DNA of 64,000 bases, taken from positions 23,952-87,951 of the forward strand of contig JAFAYQ010000073.1 in NCBI GenBank assembly GCA_019240215.1. Direction: 5' to 3'. Origin of the DNA: Actinomycetota bacterium (GTDB lineage: Bacteria > Actinomycetota > Actinomycetes > Streptosporangiales > Streptosporangiaceae). A program made the position numbers and the translations under genes. Below are positions 1-7,306 of this stretch, in pieces (position 1 is the stretch's first letter; every line of letters starts with the position of its first letter). The notes beneath the pieces are model-generated. The model worked only from the letters and a program-made list of their open reading frames with translations, was not told the origin of the DNA and searched no databases.

Positions 1-180
1 GACTGCACTCCACCGTCTGCTCCTGCTTCCGCGGGGGACGCCACCCGGCCACGCACCCTAGACCGTACCCCACCGGGCCCGGCCCGATCCTGACGGACGA
101 TGCCGGCCGAGGGCGGGGCGAGGGCCGGGGCCCCGGGCGGAAGGCTGGCGGCCCGCAGGCAATTAGCCGGCTTCCAGACG

Positions 181-209
181 TTGTCACCACCCACTAATTC
201 CCATATTTT
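181..209 (+). promoter_or_regulatory. Candidate promoter of the 248-3837 operon
   Basis: TTGTCA (181-186) and TATTTT (204-209) are separated by 17 bases, upstream of the GTG start at 248. A purine-rich ribosome site (agaagg, around 234-239) precedes that start. The AT-rich patch 195-245 stands out from the GC-rich surroundings. Bases 1-180 show no gene I can support. The element is inferred from sequence only. Confidence 0.4.
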
Positions 210-247
210 AGATAGGGAAAGTAGTCTTTTGGCAGAAGGGTGTATTC

Positions 248-1033
248 GTGACTACCGTCGTCCCCTTCCAGGTTCAGCAGGCCAGCCCCGGGCTCGGGGC
301 CGAGATCAGCGGCGTGGACCTCACCCGGCCGGTCGACGAGGCGACCGCCAATGCGTTGCGGCAGGCGTTCGTCGATCACAAGGTGCTGGTCTTCCGCGGC
401 CAGCAGCTGACCCCGGATCAGCAGGTCGAGGCGGTGCGGATCTTCGAGGAACCGTTCGACCACCCGACCGCGGTGCACCGGCATCCCGACAACCCGCTGG
501 TCTACGTCTACGAGCTGGAGAAGTCCGGGCTGGCGGCCCACTGGCACGTCGGCGGGCTGTGGCGCACTCCCCCGTTCGGCATCGAATCGCTCACCTACCA
601 GGTGGTGCCCGAGGTCGGCGGGCACACGCTGTGGGCCGACCTGCAGGCCGCCTACGACGACCTGTCCGCCCCCGTCCAGGACCTGCTGGAGAACGTGAGC
701 GCGGTCTACGACGGTAACGCGGTCAACTACGGCGGCGGTGACAAAGAGCCGCTGGCCGCCACGATCGAGCATCCGGTAGTGCGGGCGCACCGCGTCACCG
801 GCCGCAAGGGCCTGTTCCTCAGCCACTCCGCGCTCCGGCTGACCGGGCTCGAGCCAGCCGAGAGCCAGGCGCTGCTGCCGTTCCTGCTGGCTCACGCCTC
901 CTCCCCCGACTACACGATCAACTACGGCTGGCGGCCCGGGGACTTCGTGCTCTGGGACAACCTGGCCACCTGGCACTACGCGGTCAACGACTACGACGGG
1001 CCGCGCGCCTACCGCAAGGTCATCGCCGGCTGA
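248..1033 (+). CDS. TauD/TfdA-family Fe(II)/2-oxoglutarate oxygenase homologue with an HxG motif
   Basis: A 261-residue protein, a little shorter than typical TauD (about 280). The N-terminal half carries the family pattern GAEISGVDL (residues 18-26), and VGGHTLWADLQAAYDDLS matches the conserved core. The iron triad is altered: where the family has WHxD, this protein has W99-H100-V101-G102, so the Asp ligand is Gly. The distal His (H243, in ATWHYAVNDY) and downstream Arg253/Arg256, which hold 2-oxoglutarate in the family, remain. An Asp to Gly/Ala change with the other residues kept is the hallmark of Fe/2OG radical halogenases, where chloride takes the free site. It can also simply mean lost activity. 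First gene of a coupled operon: its TGA overlaps the next ATG. The fold is secure; the reaction is unknown. Confidence 0.85.
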   Translation: MTTVVPFQVQQASPGLGAEISGVDLTRPVDEATANALRQAFVDHKVLVFRGQQLTPDQQVEAVRIFEEPFDHPTAVHRHPDNPLVYVYELEKSGLAAHWHVGGLWRTPPFGIESLTYQVVPEVGGHTLWADLQAAYDDLSAPVQDLLENVSAVYDGNAVNYGGGDKEPLAATIEHPVVRAHRVTGRKGLFLSHSALRLTGLEPAESQALLPFLLAHASSPDYTINYGWRPGDFVLWDNLATWHYAVNDYDGPRAYRKVIAG

Positions 1034-1980
1034 TGGTCACGTCGTCGCAGAGTTTCACGGACCTGGCCGACGAGTTCTCCCTGCTCGGCGAGACCGCGGC
1101 CGAGGCGGGGGTGCCGGGTGCCCGGCCGCGGGTCCGTCGCGGCTGGGTCAACGTGCCGACTGGCGGGCACGTCAGCGGGGTCATCTGGGGGGCGGGACCA
1201 CCCGAGGTGGTGTTCCTGCACGACAGCGCGGAGAGCGGGCGGGCCTGGGACGCGGTGGCGCTGGTACTGGGCCGCCCGGCCGTCGCCATCGACCTGCCCG
1301 GCCACGGGCGGTCGGACTGGCGGCGCGATGGCCGCTACCAGCCCGCCAAGCTGGCGGCCGCGGCGGCCGAGGCGATCGGGTCGTTCGCGCCCAAGGCTCA
1401 GCTGGTGGTGGGCAGCGGTCTCGGCGGCCTGACCGCGCTGGCCGCGCAGCGCAAACAGCCGCGCCGCGTACCAGCGATCGCGCTGGTCAACGTCTTCCCG
1501 GGCGCCACTGCGGCGCGGACCCGGCCGGGGCGCGGCCCCGAACGGTTCGCCAGCCGCGAGGAGGCGTTCGCGGCGCTGGCGGCCCGGTACCCCGAGCACG
1601 GCCGGGCCGCGTTGCGCCGGGAGATCTTGTACGAGCTGGACCAGCAGCCGGACGGAACGTGGGGATGGCGGCACCATCCGGGCAACCAGCCGGCCCCGGA
1701 CGCTGATCCGGACGTCGCCCCGGCGGGCGGCCTGGAAGCGGGCTACGACCAGCTGGCCCAGCTGCCTATCCCGGTCACGCTGATCGTCAGTGATCCGGCC
1801 GGCCCGCTGACGTCGGCCGAGCGGCAACGGCTGCGCCAGCGCGCCCCGAAGGTCAGCGTGGCCACGATCGCGGGCGCTGGCCGGGACATCGCCGCCACCC
1901 AGCCCGCCGCCCTGGCCGCGGTCCTGGACCACCTGCTCCCGGTCAGGGCCGGGACCGAAACCGACGGAGGGCAGCCATGA
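1033..1980 (+). CDS. Alpha/beta-hydrolase-fold protein lacking the catalytic Ser and His
   Basis: A 315-residue protein with a clear alpha/beta-hydrolase fold: strand and oxyanion region VVFLHDSAESG (59-69), IDLPGHGRSD (86-95) and nucleophile-elbow region LVVGSGLGGLTALA (124-137). In active members the elbow reads G-x-S-x-G; here it is G127-S128-G129-L130-G131, so Gly sits at the nucleophile position. Near the C-terminus the usual GAGH is GAGR (R284), so the general base is missing too. No signal peptide. The ATG overlaps the stop of the TauD-like gene by one base, and its own stop overlaps the next start (ATGA), which implies coupled translation. It may be a binding or scaffold protein, or a cofactor-independent enzyme that does not need the triad. 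Function unknown. Confidence 0.75.
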   Translation: MVTSSQSFTDLADEFSLLGETAAEAGVPGARPRVRRGWVNVPTGGHVSGVIWGAGPPEVVFLHDSAESGRAWDAVALVLGRPAVAIDLPGHGRSDWRRDGRYQPAKLAAAAAEAIGSFAPKAQLVVGSGLGGLTALAAQRKQPRRVPAIALVNVFPGATAARTRPGRGPERFASREEAFAALAARYPEHGRAALRREILYELDQQPDGTWGWRHHPGNQPAPDADPDVAPAGGLEAGYDQLAQLPIPVTLIVSDPAGPLTSAERQRLRQRAPKVSVATIAGAGRDIAATQPAALAAVLDHLLPVRAGTETDGGQP

Positions 1981-2759
1981 CCCAGACCGCACCCGCGCCC
2001 GGAACCGAGGCCACCAGCCGGATCCGGATCGAGCCGAACCAGCGGCGGGTCCGGGTGTTCTTCGGCGGTGAGCCGATCGCCGACAGCAGCCGGACCATCT
2101 ACCTGTTCGAGACCGGGCACCTGCCGGTGTACTACTTCCCGCGCGAGGACGTCCGGTTCGACCTGCTGGAGTCGACCAGCCACACCACCCACTGCCCCTA
2201 CAAGGGCGACGCCTCCTACTACTCGATCGCCGCGGGCGGCCGGCAGGCCGACAACGCCGTGTGGGCTTACCGGGAGCCGATCGGCTCGGTGGCCGAGCTG
2301 GCCGGCTACGTCGCCTTCTACTGGAACCAGGCCGACGCCTGGTACGAGGAGGACGACGAGGTGTTCAAGCACCCGCGCGACCCCTACCACCGGGTGGACG
2401 TGCTCAACTCCTCGCGGCACGTGGAGGTGCGGGTAGGCGGCGTGCTGGTGGCCGACACCCGGCGGCCGCGGCTGCTGTTCGAGACCAGCCTGCCGGTCCG
2501 CTACTACGTGCCCAAGCTCGACGTGAACCTCAGCCTGCTGGAGCCCAGCGCGACCAGGACCCGGTGCCCGTACAAGGGCGAGGCCGTGTACTGGTCGGTC
2601 CGGGCCGACGGCGAACTGCACCAGGACCTGGTGTGGGGCTACCCGGCGCCGATCCCGGAGGCGCCGAAGATCGAGAACCTGCTGGCCTTCTTCAACGAAA
2701 AAGCCGACATCACGGTGGACGGGATCCCGCAGAAGCGGCCCGTCACCAACTGGTCGTGA
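1977..2759 (+). CDS. Tandem DUF427 (NTP_transf_9-like) domain protein
   Basis: A 260-residue protein made of two copies of the DUF427 domain, roughly residues 18-115 and 135-240. Each copy contains the pattern (V/L)FFGGEPIAD or VRVGGVLVAD, then FET..LPV.YY and a CPYKG motif (CPYKGDASYYS in the first, CPYKGEAVYWS in the second). DUF427 proteins are common in actinobacteria and usually have one domain; their biochemical role is unsettled. It is third in the operon, with a 4-base overlap upstream and a 13-base gap downstream that holds a strong ribosome site (gaggagaaa). Genetic linkage to two 2OG-oxygenase homologues suggests a shared pathway. Confidence 0.85.
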   Translation: MTQTAPAPGTEATSRIRIEPNQRRVRVFFGGEPIADSSRTIYLFETGHLPVYYFPREDVRFDLLESTSHTTHCPYKGDASYYSIAAGGRQADNAVWAYREPIGSVAELAGYVAFYWNQADAWYEEDDEVFKHPRDPYHRVDVLNSSRHVEVRVGGVLVADTRRPRLLFETSLPVRYYVPKLDVNLSLLEPSATRTRCPYKGEAVYWSVRADGELHQDLVWGYPAPIPEAPKIENLLAFFNEKADITVDGIPQKRPVTNWS

Positions 2760-2772
2760 GGAGAAACCCGCC

Positions 2773-3837
2773 ATGACGTACCCAATCCCGGTCATCGACC
2801 TCGAGGCCGCCACCTCCCCCACCGCCCCGCCCGCGCTGCTGGACACGATCCGGAACGCCACCGAGGACGTCGGCATCATCCAGGTGGTCAACCACGGCGT
2901 GCCGCAGCCCCTGATCGACGAGTTCAACCAGCGGATCGCCCGGCTGCTCGGGCTGCCCCGGCCGCAGAAGGCGGAGCTGGCCAGCCCCACCGGTCACCCG
3001 TACCGGGGCTGGCGGCAGTGGCCAGACGATTTCGGGCGGCTGGAGCTGGAACGGTTCAACGTGGGGCAGTTCGACAACGCCGCCGCCGCCCGGGCGGCCG
3101 GCCTGCCCGAGGAGTACCTGGGCCTGTACGACCACGACAACGTCTGGCCGGCCGACGACCCGCGGCTGCGGGACGTGACCTACGACTACATCAACGCGAC
3201 CACCGCCCTGGCCGGGCGGGTGCTCGGCCTGTACGCGCGGGTCCAGGGGCAGCCGGAGGACACGTTCGGCCTGGGGTCGCTGCCGTACGTGACGTTCACC
3301 GTCAACGACTACCCGACCTGGACCTACGACGGCAGTGCCAGCGAGGGCGGGGCTGGCGATGACGGGGCCAGCGACGAGGACAAACTGCTGCTGCTGGAGC
3401 ACGCCGACGGCTCGGCCGTCACGATCCTCGGCCAGACCGGCGACTACGAAGGCCTCCAGATCCAGTTGCCGGACGGGGACTGGCAGCCGGTGCCGATCGT
3501 CCCCGGCGCCTTGCCGGTGTTCTCCGGCAGCCTGCTCACCAACTGGACGAACGGGCGGTTGCGGCCGGCCCGGCACCGGGTGGTGGCGGGCGGCACGGTG
3601 ACCCGGCGGTCGGTGGCCACGTTCGTCTACCCGGCCCTGGACACGGTGGTCGAGCCGCTGCCGCCGTTCGTCGAGCCCGGTGAGGAGAGCGACTACGAGC
3701 CGGTCTCCATCTGGGACAGCGTCAAAGACCGGGTGGAGAACTACCTCAAGGTGTTCGGCCGCCCGGACCAGGTCAGCGCCTGGCGCGAGGGCACGACCTA
3801 CGTCGCCGACCTGGCCGACAACTCCGCCGGGCGCTAA
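2773..3837 (+). CDS. Isopenicillin-N-synthase-type 2OG-Fe(II) oxygenase
   Basis: A 354-residue member of the IPNS/2OG-Fe(II) dioxygenase family. The N-terminal non-heme oxygenase region begins IPVIDLEAA with VGIIQVVNHGVPQ (33-45). The iron and cosubstrate residues are all present: H210-A-D212 (LEHADGSAVTIL), H268 (RPARHRVV) and the R-x-S type pair in RRS (278-280). It is therefore expected to be catalytically competent, unlike the TauD-like partner. The substrate cannot be read from sequence; family members hydroxylate, desaturate or cyclise small molecules. Last gene of the operon, ending 9 bases before a converging monooxygenase gene. Confidence 0.85.
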   Translation: MTYPIPVIDLEAATSPTAPPALLDTIRNATEDVGIIQVVNHGVPQPLIDEFNQRIARLLGLPRPQKAELASPTGHPYRGWRQWPDDFGRLELERFNVGQFDNAAAARAAGLPEEYLGLYDHDNVWPADDPRLRDVTYDYINATTALAGRVLGLYARVQGQPEDTFGLGSLPYVTFTVNDYPTWTYDGSASEGGAGDDGASDEDKLLLLEHADGSAVTILGQTGDYEGLQIQLPDGDWQPVPIVPGALPVFSGSLLTNWTNGRLRPARHRVVAGGTVTRRSVATFVYPALDTVVEPLPPFVEPGEESDYEPVSIWDSVKDRVENYLKVFGRPDQVSAWREGTTYVADLADNSAGR

Positions 3838-3846
3838 CGGCCCGGA

Positions 3847-4875
3847 TCAGCTGGCCTCGGCTCGGCTGGGCGTCTCAGCGGGCGCCCAGCCGAGCCGGGG
3901 CGCGATCTCTTCGGCGATCGTCTCGACCGCGTCCCGGCGCTGGGCCCGGCTCCGGCTGCCGTACGCCACCGCGAACTGCAGCTCGGTGACCAGCGGGAAG
4001 GCCGGGAACGCGGCGATCGAGGCCGCGATCTGGGCGGGCGTGCCGTAGTGCACGTTGATCGCGGCGGCCTTCTCCTCCAGGGTTCCGGCCGCCGGTAGCC
4101 AGTCTTTGCCCCAGGCGTAGACGGTCACGATGTCGTCGGCCAGCTCGGCCAGGGCGGTGCGGCGGTCGCGGGCCGGGTGGATGTTCACCACCAGGCCGAC
4201 TCGTGGCGGCTGCCCGGCGGGCAGGCTGGCGTGATAGGCGGCCGCGGTGACCTCGGCGGGCACGGTCTGGGTGGAGCCGATCAGCACCCCGTGGCCGCGG
4301 GCGGCCGAGTCGTGGCCGGTCTGCTCGGTCAGGGCCGACTCCCAGATCCGGCCGGACAGCCCGGGTGCGGGCGGGTTCAGTTCCTGGTCGGTACCGTTGA
4401 CCGGCTCGCCGTCGAGCACCGCCGTCAGCGTGCCCAGGGTGTGCAGGTAGGCGGCCTTCTTGGCGTCCCGGTTGGGGCCGAGGTCCACGCCCAGGGCGGC
4501 CGCGATCGGGGGCTGGCCGCCGTTGGAGACCCCCAGTTCCAGGCGGTCGCCGCTGATCGCGTTGAGCACGGCGGCGTCCTCCGCGACGCGGACCACGTTC
4601 TCCAGCGGCAACGGCACCACCCCGGTGCCGAGCCGGATCCGCGACGTCCGCGCGGCCACCGCGCCCAGGAACGTGAACGGCGACGGCAGCCCGCCCGGGA
4701 AGCTGAAACCCTGGGTCTGGCTGGCCCGGCGGAAATGGTACGAGCGCACCCAGGCGCTGTCGAAGCCGAGCTTTTCGGCCCGGGCGAAATGGCCGAGCAT
4801 TTCCCGGTAGATGTCGGCCTGCGGCCCGTGCTCACGCAGGTCGGAGTGGATGCCGATCCGCAGCCGTCCGGTCAC
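3847..4875 (-). CDS. LLM-class flavin-dependent oxidoreductase
   Basis: A 342-residue bacterial-luciferase-like (TIM-barrel) flavin oxidoreductase, beginning VTGRLRIGIHSDL. I chose the GTG at 4875 because a strong ggaggaa ribosome site lies 4-5 bases upstream and the reading frame before it lacks family character. Family features include AEKLGFDSAWVRSYHFRR, RIRLGTGVVPLPLENVVRVAEDAAVL and SGDRLELGVSNGG. It is last of three adjacent monooxygenase-type genes behind an Opp/Dpp transporter. FMNH2-dependent enzymes of this group often release sulfite from organosulfur compounds or oxidise amines; substrate not determinable. Confidence 0.8.
   Translation of the reverse strand: MTGRLRIGIHSDLREHGPQADIYREMLGHFARAEKLGFDSAWVRSYHFRRASQTQGFSFPGGLPSPFTFLGAVAARTSRIRLGTGVVPLPLENVVRVAEDAAVLNAISGDRLELGVSNGGQPPIAAALGVDLGPNRDAKKAAYLHTLGTLTAVLDGEPVNGTDQELNPPAPGLSGRIWESALTEQTGHDSAARGHGVLIGSTQTVPAEVTAAAYHASLPAGQPPRVGLVVNIHPARDRRTALAELADDIVTVYAWGKDWLPAAGTLEEKAAAINVHYGTPAQIAASIAAFPAFPLVTELQFAVAYGSRSRAQRRDAVETIAEEIAPRLGWAPAETPSRAEAS
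3855..3900. terminator. Bidirectional terminator hairpin in the end of a coding region
   Basis: Bases 3855-3872 pair with 3883-3900 over about 18 bp with one G-T wobble; the core CTCGGCTGGGCG pairs with CGCCCAGCCGAG around a 10-base loop. It lies within the last codons of the leftward gene ending at 3847 and just beyond the rightward operon ending at 3837, so it probably stops rightward transcription. Confidence 0.6.
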
Positions 4876-4937
4876 TGTTCCTCCAGGTGGCCGCGCAGGG
4901 TGGTCGCGGTGTACTCGGTCCGGTGCAGGCCGCGGCG

Positions 4938-6194
4938 CTACAGGATCGGCACCACGTGGTCGGTGAACAGCTCGATGGCGCCGGGCAGCACGGTCGGCTG
5001 CAGGGTGAAGCCGTCGCTGGCCCCGGCCGTCAGCCACTCCTCGATCAGATCGGCGAACTGCTCGGGAGTACCGGTGAATTCGAGCCCGCCGGGCAGGCCG
5101 GTGAGCTCGGCCGCCAGCTGGCGGAACGTCCGGCCGGTCTCCTTGGTCCGCCGCACCAGGTCATCGGTGCGGCTGGTGCGGCTGGCGGCCGCGACGGCCG
5201 CTTCGCTGAGCGGGTGGTCGGGATCGATCAGGGCCGGGTCGAGCCCGGCGTTGTGGGCCAGGTTGCGCCAGCGGAACTCGGGGTCGACCCGGTCTTCCAG
5301 TGCCTGCCGCCGGTCCCGGGCCTCGGCCTCGGTGCTGCCGAGGACGAAGGCCACGCCCGGCAGCACCAGCACGTCGCCGGGGTCGCGGCCGTGGCGGCGG
5401 GCGGCAGCGCGGACCGTGTCCCGGAACGTCCGGCCGGCCGCCACCGTCGGCTGGGCGGTGAACACCAGGTCGGCGGTCTTCCCGGCCAGCTCGACGCCGG
5501 GACCGGACGACCCGGCCTGCGCGAACGCGGGCCGTCCCTGCGGTGACCGGGGCAGCGTCAGCGCGCCGCTGACGTCGAAGAACCGGCCGTGGAAGTTGAC
5601 CGGCCGGATCCGCCCGACGTCGGCCCAGACGCCGCTGGCCTGATCGGCCACGACCGCGCCGGCGTCCCAGCTGTCCCACAGCCGGGTGACCACGTCGACG
5701 AACTCCTCGGCCCGGGCATACCGGTCCTCGTGGGCGGGGTGGGCGGTCAGCCCGAAGTTGCCGGCCGCGCCGGCGTACCGGGTGGTGACGATGTTCCAGC
5801 CGGCTCGGCCGCCGGACAGGTGGTCGATGGTCGAGAACCGGCGGGCCAGCTCATACGGGGCGCTGTAGGTGGTGGAGGCGGTGGCGATCAGCCCGATCCG
5901 GCTGGTGGAACGGGACAGCGCGGCGATGATCTCCAGCGGGTCGAAGCCGACCTGCGGGAAGTAGCGGGCCCGGAAGCTGGCCAGGCCCGGTGAATCGGCG
6001 AAGAACACGGCGTCGAGCAGGCCGCGCTCGGCCGCCTGGACCGACCGCTCCAGCACTCCGAACCGGGCCGGGTCGGCCAGGTCGGCCGGGTCGGCCAGCC
6101 GCCAGGCGGACTCGTGATACCCGACGCCGGACAGGAACGCGGTGAAGTGGGCCAGCCGGCGATCCCCGTCGGCCACCGTGCGGTCCTCGCCCAT
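4938..6194 (-). CDS. NtaA/SnaA/DszA-family flavin-dependent monooxygenase
   Basis: A 418-residue member of the nitrilotriacetate monooxygenase component A family (NtaA, SnaA, DszA, SoxA). Diagnostic segments include LLDAVFFADSPGL, TASTTYSAPYELARRFSTID, SGGRAGWNIVTT, ASGVWADVGRIRPVNFHG, SPQGRPAFAQAGSS and a C-terminal GTPEQFADLIEEW. The enzymes use reduced FMN from a separate reductase; several attack C-S or C-N bonds. The ATG at 6194 overlaps the stop of the upstream monooxygenase gene by one base, so they are co-translated. The gap of 62 bases to the next gene carries that gene's ribosome site. Confidence 0.88.
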   Translation of the reverse strand: MGEDRTVADGDRRLAHFTAFLSGVGYHESAWRLADPADLADPARFGVLERSVQAAERGLLDAVFFADSPGLASFRARYFPQVGFDPLEIIAALSRSTSRIGLIATASTTYSAPYELARRFSTIDHLSGGRAGWNIVTTRYAGAAGNFGLTAHPAHEDRYARAEEFVDVVTRLWDSWDAGAVVADQASGVWADVGRIRPVNFHGRFFDVSGALTLPRSPQGRPAFAQAGSSGPGVELAGKTADLVFTAQPTVAAGRTFRDTVRAAARRHGRDPGDVLVLPGVAFVLGSTEAEARDRRQALEDRVDPEFRWRNLAHNAGLDPALIDPDHPLSEAAVAAASRTSRTDDLVRRTKETGRTFRQLAAELTGLPGGLEFTGTPEQFADLIEEWLTAGASDGFTLQPTVLPGAIELFTDHVVPIL

Positions 6195-7306
6195 CAGGCG
6201 GCCCGCTTCGGGGCGGCGTCGCGGACGGTGACCGCCTGCCGGATCAGCCGCAGCGTCTCGCGGCGCAGCTCGGCGGCGGCGGCGCTGGTGACGTGGCTGC
6301 CCAGGCTGACCACGCCGATCCCGAGGTCGTGGTAGGCGAGGACGGCGTCGGCGATCGTGGACGGCGACCCGACCAGGGCCGGGGTGGCCCGTGAGAGCGC
6401 GGTCAGGCCGAGGTAGAGGGCCTCGTCCTGCCACGGCCCGGCGCCGGAGTCGAGGTCGGCGAACCGGTCCTCGCGGATCGAGCGGACCTTGACCTGACCG
6501 CCGGACCGGAACTCCTGCAGCGTGCGGATGGCCTGCTCCAGCTCGCGGACGTGCTGCCGGGCGGCCTCGTCGGTCTCCCCCGCGACCATGTTCAGGTTGA
6601 TCCAGAACCGAAGGTCACGCTCGCCCGCGAGCGCGCGGGCGGTGGCGATCTTGGCGGCCGCCGCCGCTCGCGCGGTGCCGTGGAACGCCAGCACGTCCGC
6701 GTACCGGGCCGCCAGCGCGATCCCGTCGTCCGATTCGGCCGGCAGCGAGATCGGCGGGCGCGGCGTCTGGACCGGTTTGACGCCGGAATACGCGCCGCGG
6801 ACCCGGTAGAACTCGCCGTCGAAGTCGAACGGCTGGTCACGGCCGAGGACGCCGGTGAAGATCTCCAGGTACTCGGCCGCCCGCCGGTAGCGGGCGTCCC
6901 GGTCGGCGTGGTCCCCGTCCCGGGGCAGGTCGGCGCCGCTGCCGAGGATCAGGTGGAGCCCGGTCCGGCCCGCCGAGACCCGGTCCAGGGTGGCCAGCGC
7001 GCGGGCGGCGGCGGTCGGCGCCTGGGTGCCGGGCCGGTGGGCCAGCACCACCCGCAGCCGCTCGGTCCGGGCCAGCGCCCAGGTGGCGGTGACGGTGACG
7101 TCCGGCCAGGTCGCGCTCTGCGGCCAGATGGCGGAGTCGTAGCCGGCCGCCTCGTACTCGCGCGCCTCGGCGCTGATATAGCCAGGATCGGCGGTGACCG
7201 GCTCCGGCACCGGGGTGAAGTAGGCCGCTTCGCGGGCGAGGCCGGCCGTCGAGTAGCTGTTGCTGTACGACTGCGGGTTGAGCCAGGCGCGCAGCTCAAT
7301 CGGCAC
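6194..7306 (-). CDS. LLM-class flavin-dependent monooxygenase (SsuD/NtaA-like)
   Basis: A 370-residue luciferase-like monooxygenase beginning VPIELRAWLNPQSYS. The GTG at 7306 is preferred because ggagg lies 8 bases upstream; it overlaps the ATPase stop by 11 bases. Motifs include EYEAAGYDSAIWPQS, ATLDRVSAGRTGLHLILGSG, DARYRRAAEYLEIFTGVL, FDFDGEFYRVRGA and a C-terminal LVGSPSTIADAVLAYHDLGIGVVSLG split over the flavin-binding barrel. With the next two genes it forms a trio of flavin enzymes directly behind a transporter, which fits a substrate that is imported and then oxidatively cleaved. Confidence 0.82.
   Translation of the reverse strand: MPIELRAWLNPQSYSNSYSTAGLAREAAYFTPVPEPVTADPGYISAEAREYEAAGYDSAIWPQSATWPDVTVTATWALARTERLRVVLAHRPGTQAPTAAARALATLDRVSAGRTGLHLILGSGADLPRDGDHADRDARYRRAAEYLEIFTGVLGRDQPFDFDGEFYRVRGAYSGVKPVQTPRPPISLPAESDDGIALAARYADVLAFHGTARAAAAAKIATARALAGERDLRFWINLNMVAGETDEAARQHVRELEQAIRTLQEFRSGGQVKVRSIREDRFADLDSGAGPWQDEALYLGLTALSRATPALVGSPSTIADAVLAYHDLGIGVVSLGSHVTSAAAAELRRETLRLIRQAVTVRDAAPKRAA

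Noticed and set aside
1009..2990. Long minus-strand open frames opposite the first operon
   Set aside because: They lie antisense to genes with clear family homology, have Arg/Gly/Pro-rich composition typical of GC-rich shadow frames, and show no motif or ribosome site.
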